A DNA stretch of 64,000 bases, taken from assembly GCA_030374765.1 (NCBI GenBank), contig JARGXX010000071.1:1984001-2048000 (forward strand), read 5' to 3'. The stretch is from Agarophyton chilense. Its lineage: Eukaryota; Rhodophyta; Florideophyceae; Gracilariales; Gracilariaceae. The notes under the pieces were generated by a model. That model saw only the letters and a list, made by a program, of their open reading frames with translations, was not told the origin of the DNA and made no database searches. Position numbers and translations under genes: made by a program. Positions 32,796 to 43,453 of the stretch are shown here, piece by piece; position 1 is the first letter of the stretch; each line of letters opens with the position of its first letter.

Positions 32796-35700
32796 ATGGT
32801 AGTGTCTAAAAGAAACTGTAAGGTCTATGCCGACATCGGCTCTCACAGGAATCTGTTATCTCGTCGATTGACTATCTTGGACACAGGTGCTAGTCCGAAC
32901 TTTATACGGGAATCGGAGCTCGCTCCTGCTGACTTAGAACGTATTCGATACGGTACTTTACCGGACATCCGGGATGCCAACAAAAATGCTGTGAAGACAC
33001 TGGGATCAGTTCGACTCGTGGTGCGTTTGGGACGCTTTGAAGTCCTAGTCGACTTCATCGTCTGTAAGACGTTAGCTGCACCAGTGGTACTGGGATGTGA
33101 TTATTGCGACAAGTTTGTCGAAGCCATTCGCCCGCGAAGAAAACTAGTGGAAGTAGATGATGGATCAATGGTACCAATTGTTTGCAAGCCAATGCGTCGT
33201 TGCCCCCAAGCACCTCCACTTCCACCACCTATGGAATACGGGAAATCCCGAGGACGTATCTCGCCGAGGATTCGAGTAGCGAAGAGTTCCATGCTGAAGG
33301 CGCAAACCCAATCTTGGGTTCAAGTAAGAACAGAACGACACGGACTCGTGGTAATTCAACCGAATACTAGGATGTACGAATCAAGTGGATTGCTAGTCGC
33401 TAACGTCATTGCTCAGGTTGATTTTGGTAGCCCCTTTTGGATACTAGTGAGTAACTTCACCGATAACGATTATCAGATACCGAAGAATCAGGTTGTTGCA
33501 ACAGCTTTGCCTCATCCCACAGTGGTGGTCCCTACTCATATTTCTACTGCAGAAGTATTAGGATTAGTCCATGTCGGTGAAACAGACGAAGAACTGCAAA
33601 CTCCGTCTGGAGATCAATTGAAAACGGCAAAGGATCCAGAGAGCCTGGGCTATGAGCTAGACTTAGCACATGTGTCGGAACACTACAGAACGAAGATCAG
33701 GTTTATGCTGAAGAAGTATACATCCATGTGGAGTGAAAAACTAGGAGAGATCTCCGCTACAGAACACCACATTGATTTGGTCCCAGGGTCACGACCCATC
33801 TCCCAACCACCCTACAGAGCGGGACCACAAACTCGCCAAATCGAGGAGGAGAATGTCAGAAAAATGCTGGAAGAAGGAGTAATCGAAGCAGCTCAATCTG
33901 CTTGGGCCTCACCAGTGGTGCTGGTTCCAAAACCTGATGGTTCTTTACGATTCTGCATCGATTATCGAAAACTGAACGCAGTTACAGTTCGGGATACATA
34001 CCCGTTGCCTCGAATGGACGAATGTATGGACAGCTTAGGAGAAGCGAACGTGTTCACCACGATGGACGCCAACTCTGGCTATTGGCAGGTGCCTGTAGCG
34101 GAAGAAGACCAAGATAAAACCGCATTTGCGTGTCACGCCAGTCTCTACCGTTTCAAAAGGATGCCCTTTGGCTTAACGAATGCACCGGCTACTTTCCAGC
34201 GTACTCTGGACATTTTGCTCTCAAAATACAAGTGGAAGACTTGTTTAGTCTATTTGGACGATATGGTCATCTTTTCCCAGGATGTGGAAAGCCATTTATG
34301 GCATGTCGAGGAGGTCCTCAAAGCACTACAGAGCGCATGTATCACCTTGAAGTTCAAGAAATGCGAATGGTTCCCTGGCACCGTCCGGTACTTACGACAT
34401 GTGATCAAGCCGGGACAGCTTGCTATTCAAGTGGCACAAACAGCGGCTCTCCGCGAAGTAGAGCATCCGTCGACACAGAAGCAATTGCGTTCTTTCCTCG
34501 GCTTGTGCAAAGTCAACCGACGATTCGTGCCGCGATACTCGCATGTAGCGGCACCGCTCAACGCAAAGCTGTGTAAAGGACAACCAGTACAGCTGGAACA
34601 ATTCAGAAAAGCTGAAGCGGAAGCGTTCGACACGGTGAAGACAAAGATTATTACAGCCCCAGTCTTAGCGCTGCCCATCCCCAACCTGCCACACTCAGTG
34701 GATACCGACTCTAGCGAGTACCAAGTAGGCTGTGCCCTTTTTCAAACAAACCCTGAAGGTGAACGCAAACGCATTGGTTACTGGTCAAGATCGCTGAACG
34801 CAGCTGAAAAGAAGTATTCAGTTTCAGAAAAGGAATGCCTTGCAGTCGTTTGGGCTCTAACCACATTGCGACCATATCTCCAAGGAGAACGTTTTAACGT
34901 CAACACGGATCATTCGTCTCTACGATGGTTACTGTCCATTACAGACCCGTCTGGTCGTCTCACACGATGGCGCTTACGCCTTTCTGAATTCGATTTCGAA
35001 GTGAAGTATAAGAAGGGATTGGCCAATGTCCAGGCTGACGCGCTATCGCGACTCAAAATACTGGGCGAAACCCAAGGCGAAATCGATGAAGAGATACCTT
35101 GCTTCTACATGGAGACCCATTCACCATCTTTTGAAGAAGAGGAACAAGAGACCCTTGATGATTATTCGGATGCAGACCCGTTCCTTGCATCAGCAGACAC
35201 TGACCCTTCAGTTCAACTCGAGCGAATCTCGTGCACTGGGCTCCTCAATGAGCAACACGCTGATACGTTTTGTGCTTCGATACGCTCTCGTCTTAACGGG
35301 GGGGAGGAGCTCCGCTTTTCACTTGATTCACGAGGAATACTGTTAAGACATGTCAAAAAGCATAATCAAATCGTGATTCCACACGTCTTGAAGAGTCGAG
35401 TACTCCATCTGGCACACTACAGCAGGCTGTCTGGTCATCCAGGAGGAACGAAGTTGTTCATGACTCTAAGAAGAGATTTTTACTGGCATACTTTGGCAAT
35501 GGACTGCCATGCTACAGTGAGGTTGTGTAAAACATGTGCGAAGAATCGCGTGAAGCTTTAGAGGAAGCGGAAACCGATGAAGTTATTCCAGGCGAAAGCA
35601 CCTTTACAATACGTCAGTATCGACATCCTAGGGGAATTGATTCGCTCAAGGCGAGGTTATCGCTACCTATTGGTAATCACCGACCGCTTCTCGAAGCTAG

Positions 35701-36600
35701 TGCGGACTGTGCCGCTGAAGCGGATAACCGCAACCGTAATCGCACAGGCGTTTATCAAACACTGGGTATTTATATACGGACCACCAGAAGTTCTGTTATC
35801 AGATAATGGGAAGCAATTCGTTGCGAAGTTCTTTCAGAATGTTTGCCGCATTATGGGCATTCGAAACGTGTTTACCACTACCTCTCATCCGCAATGCATC
35901 GGTCAGGTGGAGCGTTTCAACCGCACGCTGATAGCAGCATTACGACACTAACTTGCGGACCACCAGAAAGAATGGGACATGTTTACAGATACTCTGTGCT
36001 ACGCGTACAATACGCAAGTTCATACCTCTACAAAGACGGCACCGCTCGACCTCGTGCTCTCACGTAACCCTCCGGCTTTACCGGTTGCGCTCGACGACGA
36101 GACAGAATTGGACGCGTCAACCCCGGCTATGTACCATCTGAAATGGAGGAATGACCTGAAGGCCAGAGCGGAAGAAGCCGCTAAGGAGTTATCAAAGATG
36201 CAAGCTCGCTATAAGCGAAACTATGACGCCAGAAGGCGAAGAGGAAATCCGGCAATCCGAGTAGGAGATCACGTCTTCGTGCGAATCGAAAGACCGTACA
36301 AACAGGAAGAATCTCGTCATAAGTTGTTGCCGATAGCCGCTGGACCCTTCAAAGTGGTGGACCTTAATGAAGACGCAGTGGTCATCAAGACAGTTGAGGA
36401 CGTTGAACGTGTATCGCGCGATCGCGTTGAAGTCGCGTCTGACCCGCAAGTGGAAGTCCAGGTATCTGGTAGAACTAAAGAGCCAAGAGCGACAGAACGT
36501 CAAGGCAAAAGACCAAGTGACTCTGGGGAGAGTGAACCGCCACCAAAGGCTCGAGCGGAGGAGAAAGCTCCTAATCTCCCACCGCCGGCGGTTGCGTAGG
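32796..36600 (+). mobile_element. pol region of the inner element: protease, RT, RNase H, integrase
   Basis: The protease motif LDTGASPNF comes first, then RT fingers and palm (YRAGPQTRQIEEENVRKMLE, FCIDYRKLNAV, YLDDMVIFS) and RNase H (EKKYSVSEKECLAVVWALTT). The zinc-binding part of integrase (HYSRLSGHPGGTKLFMTLRR ... CKTC) and the DDE core (DILGELIRSRRGYRYLL, LLSDNGKQF, TSHPQCIGQVERFNRTL) follow. It is closely related to the outer element; both share PRMDEC.DSL in RT. Confidence 0.92.
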
Positions 36601-37149
36601 CCAATCACGGACAGCTTCCGAAGTATCGGGATATGCCCCGTGGCACGCGCACACCTGTAAGTACAGAAGTGGAACCTGAAAGCAGGAAAGATGTTTTGGA
36701 ATCTGGCCCCAAGGACTTGGAAACGAGTGCACGCGAGAACGCGCCGTTGACGCTTCAGGCTGAACCGTCAGGTGAAGCGCCACTCGCTGTTCCGCCGATA
36801 TCGGCTCCCATCCTTCGTGGGCAGGAAGAAGAAGAGGTATCGCCTCCTGTCGTGGTGCAAGCACCATCGCCCACCGAACAGCGGTCAGAATCGGATAAAC
36901 CGAAGGAAGTTCATCCACGAATGGAATTGAGAAGTAGCAAGAAGTAGGCTTCTATGGAACCTGGAAAACAGGATAGCTCTTTATCTGAGAAAGGTTCTCA
37001 AGGAATTAGTACACTGCCCCTGCCGGCAGAACGACAGTTTGTCGACGAGCGAACGCTTAGCGACGCTGAGACTGCTAACACAGAGACGCTTGGGTCAGCC
37101 CTAAGGCATTTCAAACCTGTTAACAGGAGTCTCGTGCCAACAGGGAAAA

Positions 37150-37395
37150 CATTGGGAAACGCCCAGGAATATGTTATGGATCGCATATGTGAACATGGCG
37201 AGCATGAAGATACTAGAGAATTAATGTATCGAGTCCGTTGGTACGGTTTTCCTCCGGAAGAGGATACGTGGGAGCCTATAGCTCATATCCCCCGTTCGCG
37301 ACTTGTGCGATATCATCGACGCATGCGATTACCACTCTCCAGGGAGATTGACTGCTCGATGGTCGGGCTCATGGGCACATCCCACTTCTGAGAAT
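37150..37395 (+). mobile_element. Chromodomain region of the inner element
   Basis: YVMDRICEHGEHED, then YRVRWYGFPPEEDTWEPIAH: the three aromatic-cage positions (Y, W, Y-type) of a group I chromodomain appear present. It is placed at the C-terminal end of the integrase part. Confidence 0.85.
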
Positions 37396-37871
37396 GAGCT
37401 ACAAAGGTAGTAAAAACTAGAAAGGCGAGAAGAAAACAAGACGTCATGTGGAAGAAACGTGAAAAAACGCAAGCACAGGATATTTACTGATTACCACCTA
37501 TGAAGAACTCGAGAAGCGAGAACAGAAGTCAGGTACTCATTAGGCCCGGAACAACCGGTAGCATTGGTATTGCTTTGTGGCTCGGGTGTGGCGTTTGCCA
37601 AGATCGGCAGACACCGTGTGATGTAGTGGACTGCTTGCTGAAGCCACACTGTCTGAAGGAACCCTGAAGGCACAACTTAGCCGTCAAGTTTGACGGGCTG
37701 TGACCCTTGCCGTTCATCGCAGGATGTGAAAAGGTGGCTGGCGCCCGAACACCAGAGGACTGGGTGTGCTAAAAGAAGCCGTGAGAACGATGAGTACCCG
37801 GAACGCCGGTTGTCGCACATGTGGTGCACCTGTGTTGCGCCCGATACGGTTCGCGGTTAGCGAGGGGGATA

Positions 37872-38536
37872 TGTAGTATTCTACTACTTCGGCGTTCCGA
37901 TGGTTTCTTTGTCGCAAAGTCGCGTTTGTAACTCATTACTGAGTGGCCTGGTCAGTGCTAGGATAAGAAGCGACACACCGCGTAGGATGCCAGGAGGCAG
38001 GGTACATTGTTGGAACACGTGGTATCACGAGTGGAGTAACTTGCAACGGCGCATGTAGTGGCGATCCAAGTGGCTGTTTTTTACTACCCTTTGTAGATTT
38101 AAGTCTATTTGGGACCATACCCATACAGTGGTCTGGCTAAGTGGCTGACCACTGGGTTTTATTTACGTATTATTTGGGCACTCACCCTGGCACACAGTAT
38201 ATAGTGTACCAGAGGTGAGCGCCGACTCCAAGTAAAGGAGACAACATGGGCATCATGACTATTCTGTTCCTCGCATAAGATTCCTTAACCGGAGATCCGG
38301 ACGAACTATAATAGATAGTCAGCGCCCAACCACTTCACGAGACGTCCCGTACCTAAGCTCCATCAACGTTTTACAGTTGCACTGTTCACCCTCGCTGGCG
38401 AGTAGTGGCCTTACACCCCACTTCCAGCTCGCTGGTGTTGTAGCTCTACCACCCCTTTTCCTTCGCCGCAAGCGACCCATCGGCAGTCCGAACGCTGTCG
38501 CAGGTGTCTGCTCTCTCCGTTAGAGCGGATACTACA
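37872..38536 (+). repeat. 3' LTR of the inner gypsy element
   Basis: 665 bp, preceded by the purine-rich GCGAGGGGGATA (polypurine tract). It matches the 5' LTR with about two dozen differences counted by eye. Confidence 0.95.
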
Positions 38537-38541
38537 GCATC
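38537..38541 (+). repeat. Target site duplication GCATC, right copy (inner element)
   Basis: Matches 29533-29537. Confidence 0.93.
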
Positions 38542-40040
38542 CGCGTGAAGCAAAACAAACTTGCATGGCACGTGAAGTTCGTTTTGTCACGTTCCTTTTC
38601 ACGTTCGGGTACCTTCCAATAACAACAATTGGCATCCAAAGTGGTAAATACCTGCGCATCTTCCAAGGAGTCGATGCACTCATCCATTCTAGGTATCGGG
38701 TACGAATCCCTGATGGTCACGCTATTGAGCCTCCTGTAGTCCACGCAAAACATCATACGGTTATCCCCTTTCTTCTGAACCAGAACCACGGGACTAGCCC
38801 AATCTGAGTTAGCTGGTTCAATTACACCTTCTTGGAGCATTCGCTCCACTTCTTTGAGCTCTACTTCTCTCGCCTTAGGACCTGCACGGTATGGTTGCTG
38901 ATAAATCGGCTTCGAGTCAGGGAAGAGCTCGATGCGATGCTGTGTGGCCTTAATTTGGCCCAGATGGTCTGATAACATGGTTTCAAACTCCTCCAGAAGG
39001 TCGAGAATACGGCCCAACAGTTCGCCATTATCTTCACCGATCTGTACTGTATCTTCCCATTGCCTCTCAGGGTCAGGTTCCTTTTCTTTGTCTACCGATG
39101 CCTTATCGGTTAGCTTTGCTTCCAAGTTGGTATTTATCGATACCTTTGTGGTTGTGGACGCATTTGCGCACCCCCCCTCCTTATCGAAGGCGACCTCTCC
39201 GAGTTCAGTGTGAGCTACGGTGAACACCCCTTGTGGTGCCGGTAGTGCGATGCCAACATTGTTATTTTTCGGCAACATTACGTCGTGACTGCTGAAATTG
39301 CTGAGACACACCTTAAAGGGTTGATTTGGGATGTTGTTGACAATCCGGTTGGCCATCAAGGTGAAGTGTCGATGTGCTAACCTCGGATGGTTTTGTAGTA
39401 TGACCAGCCCGGGGGTCGCACACGACACCGGTACCAATATTTGGTGCATTGGCGGGATAACAACCTGTTTGGTAATGCGCAATTTGGTGGAGACTGTTTC
39501 GTTGAATATCTTCTTCTTTGGTTTGACGAACCATCTCCATTTGGTTTCCGTATTACCTAAAATGACAATTCGTCCCCCCTGACGTAGGGTGACGGTATGG
39601 GAACCAGGAAGGATTGCTTTGACATTTCTGTCGATGAAGTTCGTCCCTAGTAGGCAGTCTGTTGGTAAACGGTCGACAACAAAGAATTGCAGTCTTACCT
39701 TGAGGTGTCCGAGCTGCACCACAGTGGTGAGCATACCTCGAAGTTTTAATGGGCGCTCTTTTGCATCCACCAGCGGGTTGTTGTCGGGAGGTCGGCTCAA
39801 GTTCCGAAGAACCGCCTCAGGTATGATTCCGGAGTTCAGGACGTTTGGGTTGGCCCCCGTATCCAACACGCAGGTGACCAAAACCGCAAGGCGATCGGAG
39901 AAACACATTGAAGCACGTACTTTATAGTTGTTGTACTTCATATGACAAACCGGACCTGGTTGTGACGTGTTCTCTTCCACCTTCAAGGTTCTGGGTATCG
40001 ATTGGCCGTCCACTTGCAGGTTGGGTTCGGCCATTACGCC
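38542..40040 (-). mobile_element. Protease and RT part of the outer element, upstream of the nested insertion
   Basis: The protease motif LDTGANPNV is followed by a core (VDRLPTDCLLGTNFIDRNVK), then RT fingers (YRAGPKAREVELKEVERMLQ, FCVDYRRLNSV, IPRMDECIDSLEDAQVF). The sequence stops in the RT palm at the inner element. Confidence 0.9.
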
Positions 40041-42360
40041 AACCGTTCGTTGGTTTCCTCCTGTAACGGAGGGGTTGAGTCCAAGTTTGGTGTTTCCTCG
40101 ATGGTATTGACCTGTACCGGTGTACGGGGTTGGAACCTATTTGGTGCTTGCGTTGATGACCCATAGAGGCGTTGGTGATTCTGCATGCGAGCCTGAATCA
40201 ACTGGTCTCTCATCCCTGCAGGTAAGCTAGAGCAATTGTTTGACAAATGGTCTGTCGCGAGACAAAACCAGCAAACGAGCCCTCCAGTTTGGGGGTCTCG
40301 CGTTACCATTGAGGGGGGCTTCGAAAACTGGTTGGTAGGAGAAGTGGCGTAGAATGTGGGTGGCGAGTTATGGGAGCTCGCTCCCGGCATCCTATGCGAG
40401 CTCACCGAACTTGGCGGCGATTGTACCGAGTTTGGTGTACGCGTTGACGACCAATTTCCTACCGTTGAAGGTTTCTAGAACCGCCCCTGAGTCGCTACCA
40501 AATGGATAGCAGTCCCTGTGCGTACTTCGAGGTGCGAGCTACCCTCTGAGGTTGTAGTATCTTCAATTTCCAAGACCGACCTTTTCGGTTTATCCTTCGA
40601 GGTTGGAGGCACGGCTGGTCTCTTTCCCAGTCGAAGGGTATCTTCAAAGCCCTGGGAGTATCGAGCCAGCTCATTGTATTCTACCTTTAAGTTAGTGGCC
40701 AGGTAGTTGCGTACCTGGGAACGGATCGCTTTGTCGACATTATCGGCAAATAGCGACTTTAACCGAGAAGTAGTGAACACATTTCCACAGTGGGTTGCCA
40801 GATTTCACAGCGCGAGCGAAAACTCCGATTCGGTTTGCCCAGACCTTTGATGGTAGGCGAGGACTTCGGAATAAGCCTCTTGGATAACCTCATCAGTGGC
40901 GTATGTTTCCAAAAGAAAATTGACCACTTCTGGGTATGACTCCAACATCTCTGTGCCATTCTCATCCATCGCTAAGGTATTGCCGCGGAGCCTACCCTGC
41001 AGCAAGTAGTATGCTTGTCCTTTCAGGTAGAACTGAAATAGCCACATAATAGAGCCCTCGGAAAACCCGTTTTGGTCACATGCAAGCTTGATCTTCTGTA
41101 GAAACTCAATCACCGCAATAGGATCCGTACCTGTGATGGTTGTGTCACCCATTTGGAAGCTGCGCTTCTTGTGGTGCTTAGTAATATTCTGAGCAACCTC
41201 TTGGGTGTATTCAGAAGACTTTTTGATCAACATATAAGTCCTGTAATCAACCGCTTTGGTGAACATATCGTTCAACGGTTGGTGCACCTTTAGGTCCATT
41301 TCGGTGTCCGACTCAGAGTCGGGCGACTCATTGTATCGCTTTTTACCCTTTCGGTTCTTTTTCGACGACTTCTTCGTCGACCTGTTCGGTTTCTTCTTCT
41401 TTTTACCTTTACGGCCATCATCCGCCGATGAACTCGTATCCGAACTGGAGTCTGACGAGTCGGGGTCTGAATCATCCTCTCGAATCTTTCCCCTCTTCGT
41501 CCTTTGCTTCTTCCCTTTTCAATTTCTTCGTCTCTCATCCAGCGAGTCAGACGAATCGTCCTTGGGACCACCTCCATGGGTGTCCTTTTGAACGAAACCA
41601 GCAATTGGTGGCAGATAAATATCTTGAGGATATACCTTCCCCGGGACCTCTTGACTCTGCCTTGGACCTTGTAGGTACTCACTTTCAGTAGGTAAGTGAT
41701 TGAAATGGGTGGAATGACCCATTTGGAACCCTTGTGGTATGCGCTTTGCGATGTTCACCTGTGTAGGTCGGGATTCTGCGAATCCCTCGGAAACCCAAAG
41801 GTCCTGCACAGCGCGGTAAACATATTCCCTAGCATCTGTAAAGAGATACTGTTTCACCATTTCAGGTATCCTTTCCGATAGCTCTTGAGCTCCTCGGTCA
41901 ACCACAATACGGGTAAATGCATCGACGTCCATTGAGGGCGGAACCATCCGGGTATCCGACTTCTCCTTTAAGGTTGATACATTTTCGACCGCGAGGGTGA
42001 CGAGCGCTTTTGCTCGCTCTTCGAGCTGAGGCAATAGCTCTTCCGCTGCAATCTCAATTGGTAATTCCTTTTGAGGTTCAGTTGCCATAGGCGGCGGACC
42101 ATGTACCTTTCCGGTTTTTTCTCGAGGGTGCCAGAGCAGATTTTTGGGGGTTTTAAGAATCGGTTTAGCCGATGGGGCTTCTTTAAGACCTTTATGGCTT
42201 GGCGGGAAGCTCGAACCACGCATATTTCTTTCAGGTCGTTCCATTTGTGACCAATAGTGGTATCCTGTATCGCTTTGCGGGATTTTCTGAAACCAAATGG
42301 GTGTAAGAGCGTCCAATCCTTCTCGGAATCTCGTGTGAACAGTGAAGGTACGACAAAACC
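40041..42360 (-). mobile_element. gag region of the outer element
   Basis: Capsid-like helical segments (VVNFLLETYATDEVIQEAYS, YHQRSGQTESEFSLAL) and a C-terminal Cys/His knuckle (CWFCLATDHLSNNC) are seen. A charged Lys/Arg/Ser/Asp-rich stretch occupies about 41.3-41.55 kb, as in the inner element. Several breaks are present. Confidence 0.75.
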
Positions 42361-42369
42361 CAAAAATAC

Positions 42370-42391
42370 TTTCTAAGTCGGGAGACCAATA
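42370..42391 (-). other. Primer-binding site of the outer element (candidate)
   Basis: In element sense the bases after the 5' LTR read TATTGGTCTCCCGACTTAGA(A). TGGTCTCCCGACTTAG would pair with a tRNA ending ...CTAAGTCGGGAGACCA. Confidence 0.6.
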
Positions 42392-43025
42392 TGTCGTATA
42401 ATCACCTCTGGGGTATGCTACTGTCTTGTCTCGGGAGCGTAGTGACGCTCAACAGTAGATAGCGTGGTGACGCTCAACCTTAGAAGGTAGACGTAGTAAA
42501 CCTCGATGGTAACAGGGCACCGTGAAAACCCGCAGGGGCAAACGGCGGGACGAATAGCCTATATCGTGTAGGTGAACGATGGTAGGCGTCGACGCGCGGG
42601 AAAGCCTGTGTGGTAGTTGAGAAACAATAAACAAAAAAGTATAGTCGTGACCCAAGTGATGTCTTTCTTTATCAGATTAAGATGGGGGAGGTGCAGTTCC
42701 CTATATGCAAAGGACTGCACTCTCCAGATCACCCGGGAGGTGCCAGCAAGGCACGGTCTCTGACCTAGTGTCAGAGACCTGGACAACACTGGCTACAGTG
42801 CCAGGTGGCCACTCAGCTACTGTACTAAAATACACATAATTACAATTACTCTCACTAACAATTACTCAACCAGAAGGTACATGTTAACACTTCTCGTAGC
42901 TGACAAAACCTAGATGGTAGCTCGCCCGGAACTGCATGGCCGATGATCCCTCGCATCCATCACCTACAAGGTCAGTGTAGTATATTGACAACCTCAGAGG
43001 TCAGCCCTTCTGCCACTATACGACA
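42392..43025 (-). repeat. 5' LTR of the outer gypsy element
   Basis: 634 bp, bounded by TGTCGTA/TACGACA. It matches 22765-23423 except for scattered changes and one fewer 25-bp internal repeat. Confidence 0.93.
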
Positions 43026-43453
43026 TTTTAGTCTTTTAAGAGAGAACTCGGAGACATCAGAGCCCTTTTTATAGAGATCTAGATCCTTCAAAACGGAGCT
43101 GAAACGCATTGCTACTCAATATTTACTACTATGTGCTTCTAGGTTACTCTAATCGCTGCTAGCCGTGTTTAAAGCAGCACACTAACCAATAAGATTATAA
43201 CAACCAGGTCCTGCTGGCACTCCGTAAACGTGTGTTCCAGCAATGCTGGAACACTGTACGCCTTACGGTACCCACATATTCCGTACCTTTATTAACTCGC
43301 CATCTTCGTAGGTACTAATAGCGATTAAACTTCGTCGCGACCATCTGCATCTTTCTGGGTCCACGAGGAGGAAATCTATCATACAGCTCTTTCGGAAAAA
43401 CATAGCGTGGCTCTCATAGGCTCGGGCGGAACGTTCAATTCCGCGCAGAAACT
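43026..43453. other. Spacer between outer element and the APE2-like gene
   Basis: 428 bp, which must contain the promoter of the next gene. No TATA box stands out. The ATG lies 428 bp from the LTR edge, so the LTR could influence expression. Confidence 0.5.

Larger units (their letters stand above)
29538..38536 (+). mobile_element. Inner Ty3/gypsy chromodomain LTR retrotransposon (fossil), nested in the outer one
   Basis: 8,999 bp, plus orientation, with LTRs 29538-30202 and 37872-38536. Both LTRs are 665 bp and bounded by TGTAGTA/TACTACA. It is flanked by a perfect 5-bp target duplication GCATC (29533-29537 and 38537-38541). Parts in order: gag (about 30.2-32.5 kb), protease (LDTGASPNF), RT (YLDDMVIFS), RNase H (SVDTDSSEYQVGCALFQ), integrase (about 35.4-36.6 kb), and a linker with a chromodomain (about 37.15-37.33 kb, YRVRWYGFPPEEDTWEP). 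The LTRs differ at roughly two dozen of 665 positions by eye (about 96 percent identical). That makes it fairly young, younger than its host element. It is broken, with about five breaks. Confidence 0.95.
22765..43025 (-). mobile_element. Outer Ty3/gypsy chromodomain LTR retrotransposon (fossil, split by a nested element)
   Basis: Full-length element in minus orientation. The 5' LTR is 42392-43025, then come a primer-binding site, gag (about 40.4-42.35 kb), and protease and reverse transcriptase (about 38.5-40.0 kb). The sequence is then split by the inner element and continues with the remaining RT/RNase H (about 28.6-29.5 kb). Integrase with chromodomain (about 26.7-28.4 kb), an antisense open region (about 24.1-26.6 kb) and the 3' LTR 22765-23423 complete it. 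Its own length without the insert is about 11.3 kb, long for the family. Flanks TTTAA and TTTTA look like a target duplication with one mismatch. The two LTRs differ at very roughly 6 percent of positions by eye, older than the inner element. The element is broken, with several breaks. Confidence 0.9.
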
